A stretch of DNA of 64,000 nt from Tamlana sp038148895 (GCA_038148895.1 JBBVGQ010000001.1); one strand, 5' to 3'. Shown: positions 35,112 through 44,757, counted from the first letter of the stretch. Translations and numbers: made by a program. Notes: generated by a model not told the origin, from the sequence alone.

Positions 35112-36998
35112 ATGTTCCTAAAATCCCTCCTCACATCTTTACTTATTGTATTTAGTATTAAAATTGCTGCTTGCCAAAACACCTACGATATTGATTTTTC
35201 TGGCAAAGACAGAAAACGAAAATGCGAAACTTGCATCAAAGCCTTTAAAAATCAACCGGCAGAAGCCAAATTTTCTATAAAAAGGGAAAATGAAAATCTT
35301 TATTTTGAAATAAATGATAAAAATTGGTTTAATGATTTGTTTCAAAATGATGGAGATGGTTTGGCTATTGACATAGTTTTAAAAGACAGGTATTCCTGCG
35401 AATTGGAAACCGTTAAGAACACCCAAATCAAAGGGCTTTTGCTTGAGCCTGTTTACTCAGAAGCCTTAAAAAAAGGGTTGAAACAAGTTGAAAATAATGT
35501 TTACAGTACTTGGGTAGGCAAGATACCTGAAGGCTTTCGTGATCGGGAAATGGAATGGAATATTTTGTTCATTGGTAACAAGAATCTATGTCAATACAAC
35601 GTGCTTTTCGACCTTGACACCTATACATCAGATTTGTTGGACATGGGCATGTATTTAGATTCATTAACCTACGATACAAGGAAAATAAAAACTACTGATA
35701 ATGAAAACTACATTACCCGGAATAAAACATTAAAGTTCATCATTCCTTTTCAAAAGAATAAATCCAAATATTCCCAAGAAGACATAAAACCTATTTATGA
35801 TTCTTTAAGATTAACGGGTTTCAATATAAAGACCATAAACATTAAGGCATATTCTTCAATTGAAGGTATTACCCACAGAAATTTGGAATTGCAGGAGTTG
35901 CGTGCTAAAAATATTGTTTCGGCTTTGCAATCATTTCAAAAACCAACCATAGAAACCAATGTTTCAACTTCAGAAAACTGGGTTGAGTTTTTTAATGACA
36001 TAAAAGGAACTAAATACGAAAATCTATCTTTGTTGTCCAAAAATGAAGTAAAATCAAAAATTGCTGGTTCTCTTTCAAGAGAAATGGAGCCCATTTTCAG
36101 AAAGCATAGAAAGGCTATTTTAGAGTTGCAGCTTGAAAAAAAGGACAAATATAGAAGTGAAGATGCGGAAGCACTTTTAAAAAAGTTCAACGTAGCAGTG
36201 GCTTCAAATAAAATAGATGAAGCTTTAGATTTTCAAAACTCCATTTTTGAAAAGCTTAAATCGGGTGAAATTCCATTGGATTTTTTGCGTGGAATGAGCG
36301 TGCCTAAGGACCCCGAATTTATAAAGCTTTTAAATAAAAACTCAGCCATTAAATATGTATTGGATTTTAGGCAAGCTTTAATTGTGTACAATGAGATGTT
36401 GGCCCTTGAAAAACTTGCGCCGAACGACAACGAGGTTAAATATAATCTGGTAGCGTTAAAAATTAAACTTTGGAGCCTTAAAGCCATTGATGTAAAAGAT
36501 TCCGATTTATTGAATGAAATAAATGGCTTAAAAAAATATGGCATTCATAAAGCACTCATCTCAAGAATGTTGGTCAACTATCACATGGTTACGGCAGATA
36601 ACCTAATGGTAGATGGAGACTTTGAGACAAAGGATGCCTCCGTGGAGTTTATCAATAGAAACTATAAAAAAACGACTCTATCAGATTACGATTATTTAAG
36701 TTTAGCACAATCTTTTAGTTATTATGGGCATTCCAATTTAGCCGTTGAGCTATTGGAAAGAAAGGCTAGAAGTATTGATATTGACGAAGATTTACTGTTT
36801 TATTATTTAAACTTAACCCTTGTTGATAAAGAGCTTACAAAGGACCCAAACTACAGAACTATCATGTTAAATGCCGTTAACATGAACAGTCAACGTTTTT
36901 GCAAATTATTCAATTCCATAGATAACGGGGGCATTACTTTTCAGTTATTGGATGACCCTTATTTAAGAAAAACGTACTGCGAAAACTGCAAAGACTAA
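35112..36998 (+). CDS. Exported protein with OmpA-like segment and helical repeats
   Basis: A 628-residue protein I cannot name. The signal ends 'IKIAAC', which could be a lipobox. Residues about 235-345 ('LKFIIPFQKNKSKYSQEDIKPIYDSL', 'TINIKAYSSIEGITHRNLELQELRAKNIVSAL') follow the OmpA-like peptidoglycan-binding pattern of beta strand, helix and an 'LSxxRAxxV'-like helix. The rest is helical and TPR-like ('LSLAQSFSYYGHSNLAVELLERKA'). The end holds 'CKLF' and 'YCENC', and the start 'CETC', so disulphides are possible. Probably a periplasmic, wall-associated envelope protein. The stop overlaps the convergent cyclo-ligase by 4 bases. Confidence 0.65.
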   Translation: MFLKSLLTSLLIVFSIKIAACQNTYDIDFSGKDRKRKCETCIKAFKNQPAEAKFSIKRENENLYFEINDKNWFNDLFQNDGDGLAIDIVLKDRYSCELETVKNTQIKGLLLEPVYSEALKKGLKQVENNVYSTWVGKIPEGFRDREMEWNILFIGNKNLCQYNVLFDLDTYTSDLLDMGMYLDSLTYDTRKIKTTDNENYITRNKTLKFIIPFQKNKSKYSQEDIKPIYDSLRLTGFNIKTINIKAYSSIEGITHRNLELQELRAKNIVSALQSFQKPTIETNVSTSENWVEFFNDIKGTKYENLSLLSKNEVKSKIAGSLSREMEPIFRKHRKAILELQLEKKDKYRSEDAEALLKKFNVAVASNKIDEALDFQNSIFEKLKSGEIPLDFLRGMSVPKDPEFIKLLNKNSAIKYVLDFRQALIVYNEMLALEKLAPNDNEVKYNLVALKIKLWSLKAIDVKDSDLLNEINGLKKYGIHKALISRMLVNYHMVTADNLMVDGDFETKDASVEFINRNYKKTTLSDYDYLSLAQSFSYYGHSNLAVELLERKARSIDIDEDLLFYYLNLTLVDKELTKDPNYRTIMLNAVNMNSQRFCKLFNSIDNGGITFQLLDDPYLRKTYCENCKD

Positions 36999-37558
36999 AA
37001 TTGATAAATAGTATTGGCCGTTACACAATAATCCAGCCTTACATCACTCTCAAAAACATCGTTGATTTTATCTTCAGCTTCAAAAAAGGACAGTCCTATT
37101 TTTAGGGTTTTTGGGTTGCATTTGGCCAAAAACTTGTCGTAAAACCCTTTGCCGTACCCAACACGGTTTCCTTGTTTGTCAAAGGCTAAAAGCGGTATGA
37201 AAACAACTTCAATTTTATCGTTTGAAATTTCTATGCCATCAACAGGTTCAGGGATATTGTGCTTATTTTTTTGAATTTTCGTGCTATCGGTCAGCAAAAA
37301 ATGGGTCAATTCCATGGTTTCAAAATTACTTTTTGAAATCAGGATGTTTTTGTCTTTTCCCGATAAGATATTCAAAATGTAATCGGTGTTGACTTCCTTT
37401 TGTTCTTCTATCGAAAGGAAGATTTGATAGAACGAAAAATTCCAAATTTGAAGCTTTAGTAGTTGGTTTGAAATGGCCAGACTTAAATCTTCAACTTCGT
37501 TTGAAGTGAGGGCTTTCCTAAGGTTTTTGTATTTAATGCGCAACTCATTTTTGTTCAT
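36995..37558 (-). CDS. 5-formyltetrahydrofolate cyclo-ligase
   Basis: Converts 5-formyl-THF to 5,10-methenyl-THF with ATP. The 187-residue protein begins 'MNKNELRIKYKNLRKAL', and the family signature 'PLLAFDKQGNRVGYGKGFYDKFL' lies at about 133-155, with the glycine-rich nucleotide-binding loop. Length fits the family. Third or fourth gene of the minus-strand rim operon (4-base gap to the aspartoacylase-like gene); I see no functional link and assume simple cotranscription. Confidence 0.95.
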   Translation of the reverse strand: MNKNELRIKYKNLRKALTSNEVEDLSLAISNQLLKLQIWNFSFYQIFLSIEEQKEVNTDYILNILSGKDKNILISKSNFETMELTHFLLTDSTKIQKNKHNIPEPVDGIEISNDKIEVVFIPLLAFDKQGNRVGYGKGFYDKFLAKCNPKTLKIGLSFFEAEDKINDVFESDVRLDYCVTANTIYQF

Positions 37559-37562
37559 TTAA

Positions 37563-38537
37563 CTACTTTTTAAGTTTGGTAGTAATATGAAACAAAGCAT
37601 CACCTTGATAGACAATTGGTGACTCGTTTACATTAATGATATAACCTGAATTTGAGGCTCTTACAAAATAATTAAACTTGCCGTATGGGTCGGTAATATT
37701 TCCCAACATATCCTCTTTTTTCACATAAGAACCAATAGTTACAGAAGCCTTAAACATGCCCGAATATTTGGCACGTTGCCATTTGCTGCTGTTAACAAAG
37801 ATGCATTCTTTTTTGGGTTTGGTTGATTTGAAGACAGTTTTTAGCATCCCCAAATGTTTCAAAATTCGTTTGGAACCGTTAACCCCAGAGTTGGTCACGA
37901 TATCATCAATGTGGAATGATTTTCCACCTTCAAAAAGCAAAAGGGGTTTACCCATTTTGGCACAAGTCGTTCTAAAGGATTTAGAAAGGTTTTTTGAGTA
38001 GAGTACGAAAGGAGCACCAAAAGCCTTGGCGAGTTCGTTCAGGTCTTTGTTGTCTTTTGTAAATCTTAGTTGCGGGGCATTAAACCTCCCGGAACCACCA
38101 GTATGAAAATCAATGATTAAATCGGCATGTGGCACTACTTCTTTAACAAGTTTGTGTGCCACTCTTCCAGCCAAAGAACCCGAAGGACTTCCCGGAAATA
38201 CACGATTTAAATCGCGCCCATCGGGAAATTCGCGTTTTAAATTTATAAACCCAAAAATATTAATGACGGGCATGCATATAATCGTACCACATTTGGGTTT
38301 ATTAATGCCTTTGGCAATAAGTTGGCGCACAATTTCAACACCATTAACTTCATCGCCATGAATACCGGCTGTAAATAAAACAGAAGGCCCAGGTTTTTTT
38401 GAGCGCTCTACAATAACGGGAATGTTTACTGGAGAAGAGGTGTGCAAATTGGCCACATCAATATTCAATTCCCTGCTTTCACCAGGTTTTATGGCTTCAC
38501 CTAAAATATGTATAACGTCTGACTTTACTTCGGGCAT
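37563..38537 (-). CDS. Succinylglutamate desuccinylase/aspartoacylase-family protein
   Basis: A 324-residue M14-like zinc hydrolase. Zinc ligands are visible in 'GIHGDEVNGVEI' (His and Glu, about 59-66) and in 'ADLIIDFHTGG' (His); 'PDGRDLNRVFPG' is the conserved substrate-binding block. The family removes acyl or amino-acid groups from amides. The gene starts one base after the rimK stop, in an operon with a RimB-like protease, so it may act on RimK-type glutamate tails. That is inference; the true substrate is unknown. Confidence 0.9.
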   Translation of the reverse strand: MPEVKSDVIHILGEAIKPGESRELNIDVANLHTSSPVNIPVIVERSKKPGPSVLFTAGIHGDEVNGVEIVRQLIAKGINKPKCGTIICMPVINIFGFINLKREFPDGRDLNRVFPGSPSGSLAGRVAHKLVKEVVPHADLIIDFHTGGSGRFNAPQLRFTKDNKDLNELAKAFGAPFVLYSKNLSKSFRTTCAKMGKPLLLFEGGKSFHIDDIVTNSGVNGSKRILKHLGMLKTVFKSTKPKKECIFVNSSKWQRAKYSGMFKASVTIGSYVKKEDMLGNITDPYGKFNYFVRASNSGYIINVNESPIVYQGDALFHITTKLKK

Positions 38538-39413
38538 TTATTTTGAGTATTTTTCAATATATCGAATGATGGCTTTAGCGATATTTCGTCCGGTAGCCCC
38601 TTCAATACCTTCCAATCCTGGGGTGGAGTTTACCTCCAAAAGCAAAGGCCCTCGGGCAGATTGTAACATGTCAACACCGCATACAGGTAGCTTTAAGGCC
38701 CGTGAGGCGTTCATGGCCAATTTTAATTCGTCGTGGCTAAGTTTGATGATTTCGGCATTGCCGCCGCGATGTAAGTTGGAACGGAACTCGCCCTCTTTCC
38801 CTTGGCGTTTCATAGCACCTACTACTTGTCCGTCTACCACCAAAGCCCGTAAATCTGCACCACCAGCTTCTTTTATGAATTCTTGAACAATTACCCTAGC
38901 TTGTAAACCATTAAAGGCTTCCAAAACCGATTCGGCCGCATTTTTTGTTTCTGCCAATACCACACCCAATCCCTGTGTGCCTTCCAGTAATTTAATGATT
39001 ACAGGTGTACCACCAACATGTTCTATAACTTCTACAACATCTCTGGAATAGTTGGTAAAAACCGTTTTAGGCATGCCAATGCCTGCTTTGCTTAAGCGCT
39101 GTAAACTGCGCAGTTTGTCTCTGGAACGGATTATGGCATCTGATGTGCAAATGGTAAAAACACCCATCATTTCAAACTGCCTTACTACGGCACAACCATA
39201 AAAAGTAACTGATGCTCCGATGCGCGGTATAATGGCATCTACATAATCTAGGTAACGGTCTTTGTAATAAATTGTGGGCTTTTCTTTTTCAATAATGATG
39301 TCGCATTTTAGCGGGTCTATCACTTCAACTTTATGCCCACGTATTTCACCTTCTTCAACCAAACGGTCGGTAGAATATAAATTTCGGTTTCTAGAAAGTA
39401 TAACTATGTTCAT
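38538..39413 (-). CDS. rimK: RimK-type alpha-L-glutamate ligase (ATP-grasp)
   Basis: An ATP-grasp ligase of 291 residues. In E. coli RimK adds glutamates to the C terminus of ribosomal protein S6. Diagnostic segments: 'AIIPRIGASVTFYGCAVVRQFEMMG', 'IRSRDKLRSLQRLSKAGIGMPKT', the ATP-binding 'PVIIKLLEGTQGLGV', and 'EVNSTPGLEGIEGATG' with the metal-binding Glu and Asn. The start overlaps the 3' end of the rimB-like gene by 23 bases and the stop abuts the aspartoacylase-like gene, so the three are tightly coupled. Confidence 0.95.
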   Translation of the reverse strand: MNIVILSRNRNLYSTDRLVEEGEIRGHKVEVIDPLKCDIIIEKEKPTIYYKDRYLDYVDAIIPRIGASVTFYGCAVVRQFEMMGVFTICTSDAIIRSRDKLRSLQRLSKAGIGMPKTVFTNYSRDVVEVIEHVGGTPVIIKLLEGTQGLGVVLAETKNAAESVLEAFNGLQARVIVQEFIKEAGGADLRALVVDGQVVGAMKRQGKEGEFRSNLHRGGNAEIIKLSHDELKLAMNASRALKLPVCGVDMLQSARGPLLLEVNSTPGLEGIEGATGRNIAKAIIRYIEKYSK

Positions 39414-39831
39414 GCTTGCTTGTTAAAAAAGAGATGTTTTCCAAATCTACATCCACAATAAACTTTCGTTTTAAAAACTGCCTGCCAATCAACACCGGAA
39501 ATCTCATATCATCTCTTGTGCTTAAAGTTAAGTTAATCTTGTACGTTTTTCCAAAAAATACCACTTCAGATTTCACTTTATACCTGTTTTCCTTGTATCC
39601 GTTACTACTTTTTACATCAGTACGCCAAAAGGTGCCAAAAACAATTTCGGTTTTTCCAAAGTTTTGGTGTGTGGCGCTATTAAATATACAGCGCAAAGTA
39701 TTACCCTCTTCTATTATTTCAGAACAATGAATGGCCGAGGTGTACGCCCCTGTATCTATTTTAACGTTAATGTCATGCAACCCCAATTTTGGGAAGTCAA
39801 CAACATCTACGCGTCCTATTATTTTTTTCAT
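39391..39831 (-). CDS. RimB-like retropepsin-fold protease (PF05618, 'ATP-dependent zinc protease')
   Basis: A 146-residue protein of the family once called ATP-dependent zinc protease and now seen as retropepsin-like aspartic peptidases (RimB). The catalytic Asp-Thr-Gly is plain in 'VKIDTGAYTSAIHC' (about 26-39); 'FPVLIGRQFLKRKFIVDV' is the second conserved block. A single DTG motif implies a homodimer. It heads the rimB-rimK-aspartoacylase operon and overlaps rimK, so its likely target is the RimK system, by context and not by proof. Confidence 0.87.
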   Translation of the reverse strand: MKKIIGRVDVVDFPKLGLHDINVKIDTGAYTSAIHCSEIIEEGNTLRCIFNSATHQNFGKTEIVFGTFWRTDVKSSNGYKENRYKVKSEVVFFGKTYKINLTLSTRDDMRFPVLIGRQFLKRKFIVDVDLENISFLTSKHEHSYTF

Positions 39832-40032
39832 AAGTCAATCTCATTATTAAGTCACTTTTCTACCATAAAAAGTTCGTTCAAATCAATTCTAATTGGCAGT
39901 ATTTAAGGCTTTTGAAATGCGCGCGAAGTTAGATAAATAATCCATTTAAAATTTAAAAATTTTCACAAAAATTAAGCATTAATTCAAGACGATAATCAAG
40001 TAGGAAAAATTAAAATAATTACCTTTACAAGA

Positions 40033-41826
40033 ATGGATACCCCCGATTTAGAGATACAATTAAAAACCCTGCCCAACCAACCTGGAGTTTATCAATATTA
40101 TGATAAAGAAGGCACCATAATTTACGTAGGCAAAGCCAAAAATTTAAAGAAGCGGGTTAGCTCTTATTTCACGAAAACACACGAAAACGGGAAAACTAGA
40201 GTATTGGTAAAAAAAATTGCCAACATCAAACACATTGTGGTCGATACAGAAACCGATGCCCTGTTATTGGAAAACAATCTCATAAAGAAATACCAACCGC
40301 GTTACAATGTGATGCTAAAGGACGATAAATCCTATCCGTGGATTTGTATTAAAAATGAACGGTTCCCAAGAGTGTTTTCAACCCGACGCGTTTTTAAAGA
40401 TGGAAGCGAATATTTCGGTCCGTACACTAGCGTAAAAACCGTGCAAACTTTACTCGATTTAATAAAAGGCCTATACAGTTTGCGTACCTGCAATTACGAT
40501 TTGGTTGAAGACAAAATCAAGGCAGGAAAATATAAAGTATGTTTAGAGTATCATTTAGGAAATTGCAAGGGTCCATGTGAGGGCTTGGAAACCGAAGAGG
40601 AATACAACGAAAACATTAAAGCCATAAAGGAAATTTTAAAAGGAAACTTTAAAGACTCGCTACAACAATTTAAAGCACAAATGCATGAATATGCTGAAAG
40701 TATGCAGTTCGAAGACGCGCAAAAAATCAAGGAAAAAGTTGATATTTTAGAGAATTACCAGGCAAAATCTACCATTGTAAATCCAAAAATCAGCAATGTA
40801 GATGTATTTTCCATTATAAGTGACGAAAGTTACGGTTACATCAATTTTTTACAGCTATCTTATGGTTCTATAATTAGGGCGCATACGTTAGAAATAAAAA
40901 AGAAATTGGATGAAACCGATAAGGAACTTTTAGAGTTGGCCATTACTGAAATCAGGAATAGGTTCAATTCAAATTCCAAGGAAATTTTTGTGCCATTTAA
41001 AGTCGATTTGGGAGAGGAAGTTAAAGTCACTGTTCCAAAATTGGGAGATAAAAGGCATATTTTGGATTTGTCGCTGCGAAATGCTAAATATTATAGAATG
41101 GAGCGGTTTAAGCAAATGAAAATTGTTGACCCCGATAGACATGCCAACCGTATTATGGCTCAAATGAAAGCCGATTTAAGGCTCTCGGAAGAACCGCGCC
41201 ATATTGAGTGTTTTGACAACTCCAATATACAGGGCACAAATCCGGTAGCAGCTTGTGTGGTGTTTAAAAATGGCAAACCGAGTAAGAAGGATTATAGGCA
41301 TTTCAATATAAAAACCGTTGAAGGGCCAGACGATTTTGCATCCATGGAAGAAGTAGTATATCGCCGTTATAACCGTTTGTTGGATGAAGGCCAACCTTTG
41401 CCACAGCTCATTATTATTGATGGCGGGAAAGGGCAATTGTCGTCGGCATTAAAAAGTTTGGATGTTTTAGGCTTGAGAGGTAAAATTGCTATTGTCGGAA
41501 TTGCGAAACGTTTGGAAGAATTATTTTATCCAAACGACCCAATTCCCTTATATTTAGATAAGAAAAGTGAAACCTTAAAAATAATTCAGCAGTTACGTAA
41601 TGAGGCACACCGTTTTGGTATAGAGCACCACAGAAATAAACGCAGTAAAAGTGCCTTAAATACCGAATTGGAAACCATACCCGGCGTGGGCGAAAAAACA
41701 GTTGTTGACTTGTTAAAGCATTTTAAATCGGCAAAGCGGGTGGCTAATGCCAAATTAGACGAATTAGAAGCTATTGTTGGGGTGTCGCGGGCCGAAAAGG
41801 TTTATAATTATTATCATAGGAAGTGA
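40033..41826 (+). CDS. uvrC: Excinuclease ABC subunit C
   Basis: The dual-incision nuclease of nucleotide excision repair. The 597-residue protein has a GIY-YIG domain ('PGVYQYYDKEGTIIYVGKAKNLKKRV', about 17-42) for the 3' cut, a UVR segment ('AESMQFEDAQKIKEKVDIL') for UvrB contact, the RNase H-like C-terminal nuclease ('IECFDNSNIQGTNPVAACVVF', 'LIIIDGGKGQLSSAL') for the 5' cut, and a helix-hairpin-helix end ('IPGVGEKTVVDLLKHF'). Complete. A TACCTTTA element lies just upstream. Confidence 0.97.
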   Translation: MDTPDLEIQLKTLPNQPGVYQYYDKEGTIIYVGKAKNLKKRVSSYFTKTHENGKTRVLVKKIANIKHIVVDTETDALLLENNLIKKYQPRYNVMLKDDKSYPWICIKNERFPRVFSTRRVFKDGSEYFGPYTSVKTVQTLLDLIKGLYSLRTCNYDLVEDKIKAGKYKVCLEYHLGNCKGPCEGLETEEEYNENIKAIKEILKGNFKDSLQQFKAQMHEYAESMQFEDAQKIKEKVDILENYQAKSTIVNPKISNVDVFSIISDESYGYINFLQLSYGSIIRAHTLEIKKKLDETDKELLELAITEIRNRFNSNSKEIFVPFKVDLGEEVKVTVPKLGDKRHILDLSLRNAKYYRMERFKQMKIVDPDRHANRIMAQMKADLRLSEEPRHIECFDNSNIQGTNPVAACVVFKNGKPSKKDYRHFNIKTVEGPDDFASMEEVVYRRYNRLLDEGQPLPQLIIIDGGKGQLSSALKSLDVLGLRGKIAIVGIAKRLEELFYPNDPIPLYLDKKSETLKIIQQLRNEAHRFGIEHHRNKRSKSALNTELETIPGVGEKTVVDLLKHFKSAKRVANAKLDELEAIVGVSRAEKVYNYYHRK

Positions 41827-41850
41827 AATGTTTGAGCGATTATAATTTTA

Positions 41851-42252
41851 ATGATGATAAAGTCAGCGGAAGAATTTAAAAGATTAAGAATAAGTGAAAA
41901 CTTAGAGGAGCAAAGGTTGGCTGCTTTGGAATCTGCTGAAATTACAGTTTGGTATGAAACAATTACAAAATTCCCTGAGCTAAAAGAATGGGTTATACAT
42001 AATAAAACCATTCAAATTGAAATTTTGGAATTTTTGGCTACTGACAAAGATGAGAATGTGCGTTACGCTATTGCGAGAAAGAGAAAAATCAATCAAAAGA
42101 TTTTTGATATTCTAAAAAACGACCCAAGTGAAAATGTTCGACATGCCTTAATTTGGAATACAAAATTACCGATAGAAATTAAGAAAAAAATAAAAACGGA
42201 TGACTCTGATTGGTTGAAGAAAGAGCTTGAAGAAAAAATAAAACTTGACTAA
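41851..42252 (+). CDS. Small helical-repeat protein (HEAT/LRV-like)
   Basis: A 133-residue cytosolic protein without a signal peptide. The middle holds at least two related units, 'TDKDENVRYAIARKRKINQKIFDIL' and 'NDPSENVRHALIWNTKLPIEIKKKI', with the spacing of variant leucine-rich (LRV) or HEAT-like helical repeats, which usually bind proteins. No enzyme motif. The 3' end overlaps the patatin gene by 8 bases, so the two are probably coupled. I do not recognise a named family. Confidence 0.7.
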   Translation: MMIKSAEEFKRLRISENLEEQRLAALESAEITVWYETITKFPELKEWVIHNKTIQIEILEFLATDKDENVRYAIARKRKINQKIFDILKNDPSENVRHALIWNTKLPIEIKKKIKTDDSDWLKKELEEKIKLD

Positions 42253-44485
42253 GAATCTCATTATATTATCCCTAATTCTACTCGCTTCATTTTTTGCACA
42301 GGCACAAAATGAAACAGAAAATATTAAGCCTAAAATAGGTTTGGTGTTAAGTGGTGGTGGCGCAAAAGGTTTGGCCCATGTTGGCGTTTTAAAGGTTATT
42401 GATAGCTTGGGTGTAAAGGTAGATTACATTGCTGGAGCGAGTATGGGCGCCATTGTTGGTGCATTGTACGCTTCAGGCTATTCGGGGAAGGAACTCGATT
42501 CCATTTTTCAAATCGTAGATTTTGATAACATCATTAACGACGACTTGCCCCGTGCCTCGAAAGCATTTTACGAGCGCGATAATTCGGAAAAATATGCCGT
42601 TACCCTTCCATTTAATGATTTTAAAATTAAGTTGCCATCGGCATTATCGCGTGGTAATGTAGCCTATGGTTTAATTTTAAAACTTTTGCTTCCTGTTAAT
42701 CACATTGATGACTTTAGTAAACTGCCCATTCCGTTTTTCTGCGTTGCAACAAATGTAGAAACAGGTCAGCAGGTTATCTTGGACAACGGAAATCTCACCC
42801 AATCAATCATGGCAAGTGGTGCATTGCCTTCACTTTTTCAACCTGTTGTGATTGATGATGAAATTTTAATTGATGGTGGTGTGGTGAATAATTACCCTAT
42901 AGATGAACTCCGGGATAAGGGCATGGACGTTATCATTGGTGTTGATGTTCAGGACGGTTTGGCCAAACGCGAAGAATTAGTTTCTGCACCTGAGGTTTTA
43001 ATGCAAATAAACAATTTCCGCACCATCAATGCCATGAAGTTAAAATCGAAACAAACCGATGTTTACATAAAACCAAATATTAAAGATTACAATGTGGTTG
43101 CTTTTGATAAAGTAAGCAAAATCATTGAAGAAGGTAGAGAATCGGCATTGTCTAAATTAAATGTGCTAAGAACTTTGGCTTCATACAATGATGATGAAAA
43201 GAAAGAAGTATTCCATCCAAAACCAATGGATAGTATTAAAATCAACAACTTTGAATTTAAAGGGAACAAAAACTATACAAGAGCTTATATTTTAGGAAAG
43301 CTGAAATTAAAAAGCGACGAAAAAATAAGTTATAAAGATTTTAATGAAGGTGTTTATAATGTGGTTGCCACCAATAATTTTGATGCATTTCAATATCAAC
43401 TCAAGCAAACCGAAGGAAAGGAAGGCTATGACTTTATGGCCACTGTTAAGGAATCCCAAGTAAACACATTTTTAAAATTGGGTGTTCATTACGACGATTT
43501 ATATAAAACCAGCGCATTGTTAAACCTCACAAAAAAACGCATGTTTTTTAAAAATGATGTGGGCTCATTGGACGTCATACTTGGGGATAATGTTCGGTAT
43601 AATTTTGAATATTTAATTGACAAAGGTTTTTATTGGAGTATTGGGTTAAGGTCTAGATACAATCAGTTTAATAAAGGTATAAGTGCTCAGTTACTTCTGG
43701 ATGATGACCAAATTGCTGCCACAGGTTTGAGAAATCTTGATGTAAAACTAGAAGACCAAACCAATCAATTCTATTTGCAAACGTTGTTCAGAAGAGATTT
43801 TTCCCTTGGTATGGGTGTGGAACATAAACGGTTGGAAATAAAATCTGAAACCATTTCAGGAACCAACCCAAATGATAAATTTTTGTTTGAGAATACAGAC
43901 TATTTAAGTCTTTTCGGCAACTTAAAATTAGATACTTATGACGATAAATATTTTCCAAATCGCGGTGTGTATTTTAATGGCGATTTAAACATTTACCTTT
44001 ATGCGTCCGGCTTTATTGATGATTTTAAGGATTTTTCAATTGCCAAAGCTGATATGGGCTATGCCTTTAGTGTTTCAGATAAATTGTCCTTTAATTTGCA
44101 GACCAGCGGCGGTTTTAAATTGGGTGATAAATCTACCAGAACACTCGATTTTGCATTAGGGGGCTACGGTGCTAATTTGATTAACAATTTCGTGCCATTT
44201 TTGGGTTACGATTTTATTACCTTAACGGGAAATAGCTATGTGAAAGCTTGGGCTACGGCAGACTACGAAATCTTCAAAAAGCACCATATTACCCTTGAAG
44301 GCAATTGGGCAAATATAGAGGACAATATTTTTGATTCGGGCGAATGGTTTACGTTGCCAGACTATAGAGGTTATGCTTTAGGGTATGCTATTGAAACATT
44401 TTTGGGTCCCGTTCAAGCGAAGTATAGTTATTCCCCGGAGAGAGGTGAGAGTAAGTGGTTTTTCAACCTTGGTTTTTGGTTTTAG
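42245..44485 (+). CDS. Patatin-like phospholipase with POTRA-like and BamA-type barrel domains (type Vd layout)
   Basis: A 746-residue protein: signal peptide ('LIILSLILLASFFAQAQ'), patatin domain (about 30-220) with oxyanion 'GLVLSGGGAKGLAHVG', nucleophile 'GASMGAI' and the catalytic Asp in 'LIDGGVVNNYP', a POTRA-like segment ('INNFEFKGNKNYTRAYILGKLKLKSDEKISYKDF', about 335-395), then an outer-membrane barrel ending in an aromatic residue ('WFFNLGFWF'). The layout is that of PlpD-type (type Vd) proteins. The start is TTG at 42245, chosen because the next Met would lose the signal. A lipase on the periplasmic or outer face is expected. Confidence 0.9.
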   Translation: MTKNLIILSLILLASFFAQAQNETENIKPKIGLVLSGGGAKGLAHVGVLKVIDSLGVKVDYIAGASMGAIVGALYASGYSGKELDSIFQIVDFDNIINDDLPRASKAFYERDNSEKYAVTLPFNDFKIKLPSALSRGNVAYGLILKLLLPVNHIDDFSKLPIPFFCVATNVETGQQVILDNGNLTQSIMASGALPSLFQPVVIDDEILIDGGVVNNYPIDELRDKGMDVIIGVDVQDGLAKREELVSAPEVLMQINNFRTINAMKLKSKQTDVYIKPNIKDYNVVAFDKVSKIIEEGRESALSKLNVLRTLASYNDDEKKEVFHPKPMDSIKINNFEFKGNKNYTRAYILGKLKLKSDEKISYKDFNEGVYNVVATNNFDAFQYQLKQTEGKEGYDFMATVKESQVNTFLKLGVHYDDLYKTSALLNLTKKRMFFKNDVGSLDVILGDNVRYNFEYLIDKGFYWSIGLRSRYNQFNKGISAQLLLDDDQIAATGLRNLDVKLEDQTNQFYLQTLFRRDFSLGMGVEHKRLEIKSETISGTNPNDKFLFENTDYLSLFGNLKLDTYDDKYFPNRGVYFNGDLNIYLYASGFIDDFKDFSIAKADMGYAFSVSDKLSFNLQTSGGFKLGDKSTRTLDFALGGYGANLINNFVPFLGYDFITLTGNSYVKAWATADYEIFKKHHITLEGNWANIEDNIFDSGEWFTLPDYRGYALGYAIETFLGPVQAKYSYSPERGESKWFFNLGFWF

Positions 44486-44620
44486 CTTTTAAGAATGCTG
44501 AAATTTAAAAACTCCGAAGAAATTACGATATTTGTAACACTATGATTCTTTTTTGGCCAGGCTTATTACCATTTCTACATTTTCTTATCAAGAGAAATCC
44601 TGAATAAGCAGGCATTATTG

Positions 44621-44742
44621 TCATTTTGCAGCCTGTACTGAGCACAGGCGAAGTAAAGGCTAGAATCCCTTCAATTTTTATTATCTTTATATAATTGATT
44701 CTGAATCTATTATTGCCCTGAGCATAGTCTAAGGGTTAACCC
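44621..44742. repeat. Decayed GAGC..AGTC..AAGG-type intergenic repeat copies
   Basis: Two short GC-richer tracts in an AT-rich gap: 44631-44649 (GCCTGT, 7 bases, ACAGGC) inside a segment reading TCATTTTGCAGCC...GAGCACAGGCGAAG, and 44716-44735 (CCCTGAGCATAGTCTAAGGG), followed by the palindrome GGGTTAACCC (44733-44742). From memory, elements of the CCTGAGCGTAGTCGAAGG type are scattered in flavobacterial genomes; these look like worn copies. Confidence 0.4.
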
Positions 44743-44757
44743 TAAACAAAACTAAAA

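Noticed and set aside
38422..38886. 154-codon plus-strand frame across the rimK/aspartoacylase junction
   Set aside because: It crosses two confirmed minus-strand genes and has no domain.
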